The notes under the pieces: model-generated
Told to the model about the DNA's origin: nothing
What the model saw: the letters and a program-made list of their open reading frames with translations, nothing else
The model's database searches: none
Source of the DNA: PALSA-600 sp037142875
Lineage (GTDB): Bacteria; Actinomycetota; Thermoleophilia; Gaiellales; Gaiellaceae
Length of the DNA stretch: 64,000 nucleotides
Assembly: GCA_037142875.1 (NCBI GenBank)
Contig: JBAWZV010000001.1
Location: 186,001 to 250,000 of the forward strand
Direction of reading: 5' to 3'
In this document: positions 25,426 to 34,938 of the stretch, in pieces
How positions within the stretch are numbered: the first letter of the stretch is position 1
Layout: each line of letters starts with the position of its first letter
Program-made: the position numbers and the translations under genes

Positions 25426-25644
25426 CAGAACGTTCCTACGCGACAGACTCAACGTGATTGTCGCGAGCGGCTTGTCCTCCATCGCAAGAGCTGAGACCAG
25501 GCTATGACGGAGGACACGAGGAGGGACACGCCTCTCGATCCCGGCTCTCTGGGCTAGGCGAGGAAGGAGCCGGCTCACATAGGACGAGTCGATGCCCGTT
25601 CCGAAGTTGTCGCCCTTGCTTATGGTGCAGAAGAGGGGCTGGCG
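25426..25644 (-). pseudogene. Decayed tyrosine recombinase (integrase) C-terminal fragment
   Basis: The minus-strand frame contains YVSRLLPRLAQRAGI, PPRVLRHSLVSALAM and PLATITLSLSRRN, aligned with the catalytic domain of phage-type integrases around the H-x-x-R box and the following L-G-H box. The box histidines are replaced (R-x-x-R, and S-R-R-N where LGHRN is expected), and the nucleophile tyrosine region is missing. It is therefore an inactive remnant. Its place beside tRNA-Arg supports past integration. Confidence 0.6.
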
Positions 25645-25860
25645 TCCGCAGCGTGAATGACACCTCCGAGAGTCCAACCTGTCCCGGCGGTAGTAGCGTT
25701 CTGCACTACCGGACAAGCGTCAATGCCTCTCTTAGGCACGGACCGGCCGGCGAGGACTTCAGAGGACACAGAAGAAGGATGCAGCGAAGGGGCTCGAAGC
25801 CCTTCTCGCTCCAGCAGGATAGGTTCCACCAGCCCCATACATGCCCCATTGGGGCCCCCC

Positions 25861-25932
25861 GCCCCCGTAGCTCAGTGGATAGAGCAGTGGTTTCCTAAAC
25901 CGCGTGCACAAGTTCGATCCTTGTCGGGGGCA
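25861..25932 (+). tRNA. trnR-CCU: tRNA-Arg (anticodon CCU)
   Basis: The 72 bases fold as a complete cloverleaf: acceptor GCCCCCG/CGGGGGC, D-stem GCTC/GAGC, anticodon stem GTGGT/ACCGC with loop TTCCTAA (anticodon CCT at positions 34-36), a short variable loop, and T-arm ACAAG/CTTGT with loop TTCGATC. The discriminator is A and CCA is not encoded. This isoacceptor reads AGG. Confidence 0.95.
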
Positions 25933-25976
25933 CTGCCGAACGGCCCACGAGACCACCAAGAGGAGAGCCCGGAGCC

Positions 25977-26438
25977 ATGAGAGAGCTCAAGAGCCTGAGC
26001 CACGTCGATGCCCGTCGGATCGCGGAGTTCATCCTCGCGTCGGCCTCGACCGATGGCGACCGGGCCGTCACGGTCTGCGTGTCCGACGTCTTCGGGGATC
26101 CGCTCCTCGTCGAGCGCACAGACGGCGCGTCGGGCCGAACGGTCAAGTTCGCCATCGCGAAGGCGCGCCAGGCGGCACTCACCGGCCAGGCAACCGCCCA
26201 CGAGGCGCACACGCTGCTGCCGTCGGGCGAGTGGCAGGAGAAGACGGGCGACGTCCATCGCAAGGACGGCAACCTCCGGACAGACAACCCCACCTACGTC
26301 TCACTCTCAGGTGGCTACCCGGTGATCGTCGGCGGACTCACCGTCGGCGGTGTCGGCGTGTCGGGTCGCGCCCAGCTCGACGACCACTCCCTCGCGCAGG
26401 ACGGCGTCGAGAAGTGGGTTTCGTCTCAGACGGCGTGA
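25977..26438 (+). CDS. GlcG/HbpS-family (DUF336) protein
   Basis: The 153-residue protein has the family's alternating helix/sheet plan, with FAIAKARQAALTGQA in the middle and the glycine-rich GGYPVIVGGLTVGGVGVSGR towards the C-terminus. HbpS members bind haem or cobalamin and modulate sensor kinases; GlcG members are associated with glycolate use. Here there is no signal peptide and no neighbouring kinase or glycolate gene, so only the fold is assigned. It follows tRNA-Arg by 44 bases. Confidence 0.82.
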   Translation: MRELKSLSHVDARRIAEFILASASTDGDRAVTVCVSDVFGDPLLVERTDGASGRTVKFAIAKARQAALTGQATAHEAHTLLPSGEWQEKTGDVHRKDGNLRTDNPTYVSLSGGYPVIVGGLTVGGVGVSGRAQLDDHSLAQDGVEKWVSSQTA

Positions 26439-26537
26439 TCGAGGTCACCGCCGAGAACATCCGGGTCGGCTACGGCGCCGCGCCATAGCCACCGAAGCCG
26501 CGGCTGCTCGGACAGGGTAAACGGGCATGATCGGTAT

Positions 26538-26918
26538 GTGACCCTGCCTCGCTCACTCGGGCTTGTCGCAGCCGCCCTGGCCACCGCCGTAACCGGGGCG
26601 CTGTCGGCAGCTGCGACAACTCCCACCACCGGTCTCTACGGCACGGTGATGCAGGGGCCAACCACGCCGGTCTGCCGTGCCGGTATCCCCTGCGAGGGTG
26701 CGGCAGCAAAGGTCGTTCTCACGTTCACTCGCGCGGGTCACTCCGCAACGACACGCACCGGGGCGCGCGGTAACTACCGGATCGCTCTGACTGCCGGGAC
26801 ATATGCGGTGACGGCCAGCTCGCAGCCCTTCGGACAGATGATCGTGCCGGCCACCGTTCGTGTCCGCGTGCAGCGGATGCTCAAGGTTGACTTCGCCATC
26901 GATACGGGACTGCGCTGA
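26538..26918 (+). CDS. Small secreted protein with carboxypeptidase-regulatory-like fold
   Basis: This 126-residue protein starts at GTG 26538 with a signal peptide (about 27 residues, ending LSAAAT). The mature part, beginning GLYGTVMQGP and containing TRTGARGNYRIALTAGTYAVTA, has the pattern of carboxypeptidase-regulatory/transthyretin-like beta-sandwich domains (G-x-Y-x-I-x-L-x-x-G-x-Y-x-V). Two cysteines (VCRAGIPC) could form a disulfide. It precedes the large secreted protein on the same strand by 72 bases. Function is unknown; a surface or extracellular role is likely. Confidence 0.72.
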   Translation: MTLPRSLGLVAAALATAVTGALSAAATTPTTGLYGTVMQGPTTPVCRAGIPCEGAAAKVVLTFTRAGHSATTRTGARGNYRIALTAGTYAVTASSQPFGQMIVPATVRVRVQRMLKVDFAIDTGLR

Positions 26919-26990
26919 ACTCCCCAGAGCAAGCCATTCCGTCAAAACTGCAAGCCTAAGGCCGACACCGCTAGCTAGGCTGGGGCCTTC

Positions 26991-29963
26991 GTGACGAAAC
27001 AGTTCAGAGTCGGCGCGGCCGCTCTTATCGTCGTTAGCGCTGTCGCGCTGGCGCTCGATGTCACCCGCGGATCGAGTCCCGGTAAAGACGTCGCGAGGAC
27101 GACCGCGCAGTCAGCAGAGCTTGCCGTGACAGGCGCCGAGCGTGCCGCCACGGACGAGCCTCTACCGGCTAGCGATGCAGGTGTCTCAGTGCGTCATGGC
27201 GCGGCCGTCGACCCCGCGGAGTACGACGGGAACCTCAGGACAATCCGGGGCCAGGCTGAGGTGAACGGAAGCGCCACACCGAAGCCCCCCGAGCGCATCG
27301 AGGCCGAGGAGCCGGAGCCGCTCGCGTCCAAGTTCACAGCGCCACAGGGACACACAACGATCCCGAGCGCGCCGCTCGTGCCAGCCGTTCCCTCCGGCGC
27401 CCCTACCCCGACGGTCAGCTTCAACGGACTGGACTTTGCGACCTGGGGAGCGGGTCATCCCCCGGACACGGTCGGCGCGGTCGGCCGCGGCTTCTACGTC
27501 CAGGCCGTGAACACGGCGATCGGAATCTGGAGCAAGACCGGCGGCGCGCCGCTTACGGCCTTCACGTTCAACACCCTCTGGTCGGGCGCGAGGACGGGAA
27601 CCGCCTGCGACACAAACAACCAGGGCGACCCGACCGTCATCTACGACCACCTCGCCGACCGCTACATCGTCGCCGACTTCGCCTGGACGAACATCCAGGA
27701 CGGCCCTTACTACGAGTGCATCGCCGTTTCCAAGAGCTCAGACCCGGTCACCGGCGGCTGGTACCTCTACGGCGTCCGTGCCGACGACGCGTCGCACCCC
27801 TGGCTGCCCGACTACCCGAAGATGGGGCTCTGGCCCGACGGGATCTACATGACGTCAAACATGTTCGACTGCACGAGCGCCAACTGCGGGAGTTCGACCT
27901 ACAAGGAGGTTCGCGTCTACGCGTTCAACCGCACCGATCTGGAGTCGGGCGCAACCCTCCGCTCGGTCGTCGTCGACCAGGGCTCAAATCAGGTCTTCAG
28001 CCTCTTGCCGAGCAACCTCTCGGGCAGCACCCTCCCCCCGGGCGGCAGGAACAACCTGCTCGTCTCAGAGTCGTTCAGCCTCTACGCCTTCGAGGTCTGG
28101 AAGTTCCACCCCGACTACGGCGGCGCTGGGACGACATTCAGCTCGCGGACAAACGTCAGTCAGACCGCGTACAACAGCCCGGCAGGTGTTCCGAGTTCCG
28201 GCAATACCCTCGACTCAATCGGCGACCGGATGATGATGCAGAACCAGTACTCGAACATCGGCGGGACCGAGTCGCTCTGGGTCAATCACACTGTGCGGAC
28301 GTCCGCATCGGGGCCTGACGGAATCCAGTGGGCCCAGATCGACGTCACGGGCGGCACCGTGGCGACGACACCGGCGCAACAGCAGATCTACGGCAACCTC
28401 GGCTCGGATGGCCTGGGCCGCTGGATGGGAAGCCTCGCCGTCGACCATCTCGGCGATGTCGCACTCGGCTACAGCACCTCGAAGGCAAGTGTCAACCCGG
28501 ACATTCGATACACCGGTCGGCTCGTCGGCGATACGGCGAACACCCTTCCCCAGGGTGAGACGACCCTCCAGACGGGGGGTGGCTCCCAGTCCGGCAACTG
28601 CGGCTCCTCGGCGTGCGCACGGTGGGGCGACTACAGCGCCATGACGCTCGATCCGAACGGCTGCACGTTCTGGTACACGAACATGTACTACGCCACCGCC
28701 GGCCTCAACTGGCAGACGCGTGTCGGCGCGTTCCGGTACCCGTCGTGCACTGCGCTCGCGACGCCGTCCATTGCAACATCCCTCTCGGCCTCGACCGTTA
28801 CCGTCGGGACCGCCGTGACGGACAAGGCCACGCTCTCCTCCGCGTCCAGCGATGCTGGCGGCACTGTGGCCTACACGGTGTATCCGTCGATCGCCGCGTG
28901 CGTTGGCGGCAGCGGCGGCACCGACGAGGGCACCGTCACCGTCACAAACGGCGTCGTTCCCAGGTCAGCAAACTTCACGCCGGCAGCTGTGGGAACATAC
29001 GCCTGGCAGGCCGTCTACAGAGGTGATGCAAACAACGTCGGAGTGAGCAGTGTCTGCACCGACGGCCAGCTCGCGGCCTCCACAGTGCACCCGAGCAGCT
29101 TCCAGGTGAGCATTGCGCCGTCGCTGGTCGCAGCAGGCACGCCGGCCAGCGTCAGTGTGACCGCACGCTCAGGCAGCGGCGTCCTCACGACCTTTGCCGG
29201 CCCGGTGACCTACACCGACCTCACCGGGCAGCACGGAACGTTGGCGCTGACCTGGTCGAACGGCGTCGGCGTCGGCACGCTCGTCATCACAACGCCGCGC
29301 AATTCGGATGTCGTGACCGTGACCGATGGGTTCGGCACAGGCCGCAGTGCCGCATTCAAGGTGTTCGGGACGGTCGACCACTTCTCGGTCAACTCAGCGC
29401 CGAGCCAGCTGAACACAGGTGACACGCTGACCGTTCGGGCGACTGCACTCGACGTCAACAACTCCGCAGTCGCAAACTACGCCGGAACACCATCGCTGTC
29501 GAGTGCCGCGTTCGCGACGACCGTTATGAGCTGCACCGCCGGCCTCTGCACGAAGGCCGTCACCGCGACGCTCCCGTCCGCCGGGACACGAGCACAGGTG
29601 ACAGACAATGCAGCCGCGGGGACCGGTGAGGTCTTCGTCGTGATCGGTCCGCTCGCTGCGTTCCAGGTCAGCGTCAAGGTCAGTGCCAAGAACACCGTCA
29701 AGGCATGCACCCCGCTCGAAGTCTCAGTTCGGGCCGTCGATGCGGCTGGGAGTCTCGTCACGACCTATAGCGGCGCTCTGACGGCTACCGACAGCGTCGG
29801 CGGGATATCCGGGGCGCTTACGGTGACGTGGAGGCTTGGGCGTGCGAACGGGACCATCACCCCGACCCGGCGGACATCGAGTGACACTGTCACCGTCCAG
29901 AACGCAGCACGCGTCTCGGGGACGAGCACAGCGTTCGCTGTTACTGGCAACGACTGCCCGTAA
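26991..29963 (+). CDS. Large secreted multidomain beta-protein
   Basis: The 990-residue protein has an N-terminal hydrophobic export signal (residues 8-25) and a long low-complexity region to about residue 135. A globular domain of about 450 residues (FNGLDFATWGAGHPPDTVGA to GAFRYPSCT) looks like a beta-propeller-type or hydrolase-like secreted domain. Four or so Ig-like/invasin-like repeats follow from about residue 590, each near 95 residues. No sortase motif or terminal anchor is visible, so it is probably released or loosely cell-bound. It starts at GTG 26991. I cannot assign an enzymatic function. Confidence 0.75.
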   Translation: MTKQFRVGAAALIVVSAVALALDVTRGSSPGKDVARTTAQSAELAVTGAERAATDEPLPASDAGVSVRHGAAVDPAEYDGNLRTIRGQAEVNGSATPKPPERIEAEEPEPLASKFTAPQGHTTIPSAPLVPAVPSGAPTPTVSFNGLDFATWGAGHPPDTVGAVGRGFYVQAVNTAIGIWSKTGGAPLTAFTFNTLWSGARTGTACDTNNQGDPTVIYDHLADRYIVADFAWTNIQDGPYYECIAVSKSSDPVTGGWYLYGVRADDASHPWLPDYPKMGLWPDGIYMTSNMFDCTSANCGSSTYKEVRVYAFNRTDLESGATLRSVVVDQGSNQVFSLLPSNLSGSTLPPGGRNNLLVSESFSLYAFEVWKFHPDYGGAGTTFSSRTNVSQTAYNSPAGVPSSGNTLDSIGDRMMMQNQYSNIGGTESLWVNHTVRTSASGPDGIQWAQIDVTGGTVATTPAQQQIYGNLGSDGLGRWMGSLAVDHLGDVALGYSTSKASVNPDIRYTGRLVGDTANTLPQGETTLQTGGGSQSGNCGSSACARWGDYSAMTLDPNGCTFWYTNMYYATAGLNWQTRVGAFRYPSCTALATPSIATSLSASTVTVGTAVTDKATLSSASSDAGGTVAYTVYPSIAACVGGSGGTDEGTVTVTNGVVPRSANFTPAAVGTYAWQAVYRGDANNVGVSSVCTDGQLAASTVHPSSFQVSIAPSLVAAGTPASVSVTARSGSGVLTTFAGPVTYTDLTGQHGTLALTWSNGVGVGTLVITTPRNSDVVTVTDGFGTGRSAAFKVFGTVDHFSVNSAPSQLNTGDTLTVRATALDVNNSAVANYAGTPSLSSAAFATTVMSCTAGLCTKAVTATLPSAGTRAQVTDNAAAGTGEVFVVIGPLAAFQVSVKVSAKNTVKACTPLEVSVRAVDAAGSLVTTYSGALTATDSVGGISGALTVTWRLGRANGTITPTRRTSSDTVTVQNAARVSGTSTAFAVTGNDCP

Positions 29964-30102
29964 GCCCCTTCCGTGGCTACTCGCGCGACGACATCAGGGC
30001 CGAGGCAGCGCGTACACTGACACGCGGCCCAAACGGGCCCCGCTTTCGATCTTCCGAGGCCCGCGTATCCGACCGGCGCCCCCAGAGACCAAGGAGTCCA
30101 CA

Positions 30103-31563
<1,461 letters not shown>

Positions 31564-31632
31564 CGCTCGCGTACGGCGGCGGGTGTCCTCGGCCGGTTGG
31601 CCAGAGGCACCCGCCGCGTACCATCGACGCCG

Positions 31633-32439
31633 ATGCGAGCACTCGTCTTCGACTGCGACGGCGTGCTCGCCGAAACCGAAGGTGCGCTGCACCTGCCAGC
31701 GTTCAACGAGGCGTTTGCCGAGTTCGGGCTCACAGTCGAGTGGACGCCCACCAGGTACGCCCAACGCCTGCTGATCGGCGGCGGCAAGGAGCGGATCGCC
31801 TCGCTCTTCACGCCGGAGCTCGTCGCAGCCAACGGGCTGCCGACCGGCCCGGAGGAGCGGCGCGAGCTGATCGCCGCGATCCATGCCCGCAAGACCGCGC
31901 TCTTCGAGCTTGCTCTCGAGCGCGGCAACCTTGCACCGCGACCCGGCGTGGCCCGGCTGGCGCGAGAGGCTCATGCAAACGGCTGGCGGCTCGCCGTCGC
32001 GTCGACCTCAACCGAGCCCGCCGTCCGGGCTGTCATCGGCCGCGTCTTCGAACCGTCCCTCGCGGCGGAGATCGCGGTGTTTGCAGGCGACGTGGTCGCT
32101 GCCAAGAAGCCTGACCCGGCGATCTACCAGCTTGCGATCTCGACCCTGGGAGTCGCGGCGGCCGACACGATCGCCGTCGAGGACTCCCGAAACGGCCTGC
32201 TCGCCGCGGTCGGGGCCGGACTCACCTGTGTCGTGACGCCGAGCGAGTACACCGCCGGCGAGGAGTTCGGTGAGGCGGCCCTCCTCATCGCCGACCTCGG
32301 CGAGTCCGACGGCCCGACACCGTGCGTGCGGCTCGCCGATCTCGAAGAGCTCCTGGCGCAACCAGCCGCCCAGAGACGACAACGGCCCGGCGATGAGGCC
32401 GGGCCGTTCGGTTCACACCTGTCGTCGCTTGAGCCCTAG
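31633..32439 (+). CDS. HAD-superfamily hydrolase (CbbY/beta-phosphoglucomutase-like)
   Basis: The 268-residue protein has HAD motif I FDCDGVLAETEG, motif II in AVASTS, motif III lysines in AAKKPDP, and motif IV VEDSRNG. A helical cap domain lies between motif I and II. It resembles CbbY-type phosphatases of sugar phosphates. The last 20 residues are encoded across a perfect hairpin that probably ends transcription, so the C-terminal tail may be dispensable. The stop overlaps that of the convergent peroxiredoxin gene. Confidence 0.87.
   Translation: MRALVFDCDGVLAETEGALHLPAFNEAFAEFGLTVEWTPTRYAQRLLIGGGKERIASLFTPELVAANGLPTGPEERRELIAAIHARKTALFELALERGNLAPRPGVARLAREAHANGWRLAVASTSTEPAVRAVIGRVFEPSLAAEIAVFAGDVVAAKKPDPAIYQLAISTLGVAAADTIAVEDSRNGLLAAVGAGLTCVVTPSEYTAGEEFGEAALLIADLGESDGPTPCVRLADLEELLAQPAAQRRQRPGDEAGPFGSHLSSLEP
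32381..32408. terminator. GC-rich hairpin within the 3' end of the HAD gene
   Basis: AACGGCCCGGC (32381-32391) and GCCGGGCCGTT (32398-32408) pair perfectly over 11 bases with a 6-base loop. It lies just before the convergent stop codons, so it can end both the HAD and the peroxiredoxin transcripts. Confidence 0.7.
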
Positions 32440-33095
32440 ACGGGCTGGGGCACGATCCGGATATAGGGACGGGGCTCGTCCCAACCGTCCGGGTACGTCT
32501 CGCGGGCCTCGTCGTTTGAGACGGAGCCGGCGATGATCACGTTCTCGCCCTGCTTCCAGTTCGCAGGAGTCGCGACCTTGTGCTTCGCGGTCAGCTGGAG
32601 CGAGTCGATCACCCGGATGACCTCGTCGAAGTTACGGCCGGTCGTCATCGGGTAGATGAGGATCAGCTTGACCTTCTTGTCGGGACCGATCACGAACACG
32701 TTGCGCACCGTCTGGTTGTCGGCGGCAGTGCGGTCGGCCGGATCGCCCGAGACGTCAGCACCGAGCATCCCGTAAAGCTTCGAGACGTTGAAGTCGACGT
32801 CACCGATCATCGGGTAGTTCGGAGCTGTGCCCTGCGTCTCCTCGATGTCCTTCGCCCAGAGCGCATGCTTGTCGATCGGATCGACGGACAGCCCGATCAG
32901 CTTGACGTTGCGACGGTCGAACTCGGGCTTGATCCGAGCCATGTAGCCGAGCTCCGTCGTGCAGACCGGGGTGAAGTCCTTCGGGTGAGAGAACAGCACC
33001 GCCCACGAGTCGCCGAGCCACTCGTGAAAGTGGATCCGGCCCTCGGTGGTGTCGGCCTCGAAATCTGGTGCAACCGAACCAATTTGCAAACTCAT
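32436..33095 (-). CDS. 1-Cys peroxiredoxin (Prx6 type)
   Basis: The 219-residue protein has the peroxidatic motif DFTPVCTTELG near residue 46 and the longer C-terminal arm of the Prx6 group, with LIYPMTTGRNFDEVIRVIDS and the VIIAGSVSNDEARETYPDGW segment. No second conserved cysteine stands in the resolving position. It reduces peroxides using a thiol partner. The ATG is preceded by AGGAAG. It converges with and overlaps the HAD gene by four bases. Confidence 0.93.
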   Translation of the reverse strand: MSLQIGSVAPDFEADTTEGRIHFHEWLGDSWAVLFSHPKDFTPVCTTELGYMARIKPEFDRRNVKLIGLSVDPIDKHALWAKDIEETQGTAPNYPMIGDVDFNVSKLYGMLGADVSGDPADRTAADNQTVRNVFVIGPDKKVKLILIYPMTTGRNFDEVIRVIDSLQLTAKHKVATPANWKQGENVIIAGSVSNDEARETYPDGWDEPRPYIRIVPQPV

Positions 33096-33189
33096 CTTGT
33101 ACTTCCTCTCCTCACACGCCCTCCTTGCACGTCAGGGTGTACCACACACACGCACCGCGGACGGCCCCCGACCGGCGCCACACGGCGCA

Positions 33190-34812
33190 TCAGCTGCGCG
33201 CGAGCCAGCGGTCGCCGTCACGAAGGCGGCGCTCGAGCTGGTCGATCGTCGCCTCGGCGACCCGTCTCACGCCGGAGAGGCGATTGAGCTCGGCGTTGAC
33301 CTGGGCATGAGTTAGCCCGGTTCGCCGCACGAGGTCACGAGCAAGGCTGGCGTTCGCGTCCCGTAACCGCGTCTTCTCCTCCCGGCGCGTGAGCGTCGAG
33401 ACGCCGCCCTCCGCGGACGAGGAGTCCGCACCGAGCAGTGGGGGCGGCGGCGCGAGCGTCAGCTCGAAGTCCTGGCTCGGCCCCTCCTCGGACTCGTCGA
33501 GGTCGTCGAGGTAGGAGTCGTCGAGAACCTCGCCCGCACCGGTCGCGACCGCGGAGATAACCGCGAAGAGCGACATCTGCTCCTCGTCTGCCTCAACGAC
33601 GCGCTCCTCGCGCTCCTCCAGATCAAGGCCGGTGTCGCCGTCACGGCGGAGCGAGTGCCGACGTTGCTCGGCAATCCCGGCAGCGAGCTTGCGCAGCCGC
33701 GGATCGTCGGGGATGAACAGCCAGGCCCGCTGTCGCGGGACCCCGCGCATCCAGCGCACAAACCGCCCCACCGCCTGGCGAAAGAAGAGCTCAGTCGAGG
33801 TCGTCGTCGCGTAGACGCCGACGCGGAGCCGGGGGATGTCGACCCCCTCTGAGACCATCCGTACCGCGACGAGCCATGGCTCCGAGCCCGCCGCGAAGCT
33901 AGCGATCCCCGCCGAGGCGCCGGGATCGTCCGAGGTGACCACCCGCGCCGACGTCCCGAAGCGGCTCTTGAGCAGCGCCGCGATGCCACGGGCGTGATCC
34001 TGGTCGGTCGCGATCACGAGCCCCCCGGCCTCGGGATGCTCGCGCCGCACGTCCATCAGTCGCGCGTTGGCGGCCCGCAACACAGTCGGCAGCCACTCCC
34101 CCTCGAGGGAGAGAGCGGTACGGAGCCGCTGGCTCGCCCGGGCGGCCTCGAGCGGGTCGTCGAAGCTCGCCGAGTGCACTGACCCGTCGGGCGCCGACCA
34201 CTCCATCTGGCCGTTCGTCGCAGGGAAGTAGACAGGACGCACGACCCGCCGGTCGGCGAGCGCATCGCCGTAGCCGTACTCGTAGTCGGGAACCGCCTCC
34301 TCGCCACGGTAGGTGACGAACGGGATCGCGCGGGTGTCAGACCGAAAGGGCGTACCCGAGAGCGCGAGTCGCCTGCTCGAGCCGCTGAACGCCTCGAGGA
34401 TCGCACCGCCCCAGGCGCGGTCATCGGCGGCGTGATGGAGTTCATCGAGGACGACGAACGCGTCCTCGGAGATCCGTGCCAGCGTCGCTGCGCTCGAGGC
34501 GACCTGCTGGTACGACGTCACGATCCCGTGCATGTCGGCAGGCAGACGGCCGTCGGATGCCGACCACGAAGGGTCGAGATGCAGCGAGAACGCGGCTGCG
34601 GCCTGGGCCCACTGGCTCTTCAGATGAGCTGTCGGCGCGACGACAACGAGCTTGCGCGGCCGCACTGCGAGCTCATGCCGGGCGGCCGTGAGCGCGAATG
34701 TCGTCTTGCCCGATCCGGGCGTCGCGACGGCGAGGAAGTCCGAGCCGCTCGACGCGACGAACTGGTCGAGGGCGGCTTTCTGCCAGGGGCGGAGGCGGAC
34801 GGTGCGAGTCAT
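33190..34812 (-). CDS. Superfamily II DNA/RNA helicase (DEAH-like)
   Basis: The 540-residue protein has motif I ATPGSGKTTFA, motif II VLDELHH (DELH), motif III ALSGTPFR, and in the second RecA domain VRMVSEGVDIPRLR and the motif VI-like QAVGRFVRW. An acidic linker and a C-terminal alpha-helical part (about residues 420-540) follow. It resembles XPB/RadD-type ATPases found in many actinobacteria, with a likely role in DNA repair or recombination. No restriction methylase or nuclease partner is adjacent, so a defence role is not supported. ATG 34810-34812 is chosen; earlier frame is alanine/arginine-rich and unlike protein. Confidence 0.85.
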   Translation of the reverse strand: MTRTVRLRPWQKAALDQFVASSGSDFLAVATPGSGKTTFALTAARHELAVRPRKLVVVAPTAHLKSQWAQAAAAFSLHLDPSWSASDGRLPADMHGIVTSYQQVASSAATLARISEDAFVVLDELHHAADDRAWGGAILEAFSGSSRRLALSGTPFRSDTRAIPFVTYRGEEAVPDYEYGYGDALADRRVVRPVYFPATNGQMEWSAPDGSVHSASFDDPLEAARASQRLRTALSLEGEWLPTVLRAANARLMDVRREHPEAGGLVIATDQDHARGIAALLKSRFGTSARVVTSDDPGASAGIASFAAGSEPWLVAVRMVSEGVDIPRLRVGVYATTTSTELFFRQAVGRFVRWMRGVPRQRAWLFIPDDPRLRKLAAGIAEQRRHSLRRDGDTGLDLEEREERVVEADEEQMSLFAVISAVATGAGEVLDDSYLDDLDESEEGPSQDFELTLAPPPPLLGADSSSAEGGVSTLTRREEKTRLRDANASLARDLVRRTGLTHAQVNAELNRLSGVRRVAEATIDQLERRLRDGDRWLARS

Positions 34813-34938
34813 GGGATGTGGCGCGAGCACCCCGACGGCCGATCGGCCGAGCCGGAGCCGCGCCTTCGTCGAAGATAGCCGCCGGACCTGCCGGAGCCGG
34901 GGCGGGCCGGCTCGACGCCGGCCCGCCATCCTGCACTC

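Larger units (their letters stand above)
24275..25932. mobile_element. Scar of an element inserted at tRNA-Arg(CCU)
   Basis: The interval is bounded by a degraded 42-base copy of the tRNA 5' half (24275-24316) and the intact tRNA-Arg (25861-25932). Inside are a truncated membrane-protein gene, a secreted pentapeptide-repeat gene and a decayed tyrosine recombinase next to the tRNA. This is the layout of a tRNA-targeted integrative element that has lost most of its contents. Bases 25645-25860 and 24155-24274 contain no gene that I can recognise. Confidence 0.5.

Noticed and set aside
25657..25980. A frame encoding APVAQWIEQWFPKP
   Set aside because: This peptide is a known artefact of translating the tRNA-Arg gene; the same string appears at the degraded copy near 24290.
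29964..30102. SAH riboswitch upstream of ahcY
   Set aside because: None of the conserved SAH aptamer blocks is present; only a short GC hairpin is visible.
33190..34812. Defence-island helicase
   Set aside because: No methylase, nuclease or other defence gene adjoins. The protein resembles common actinobacterial XPB/RadD-type repair helicases.
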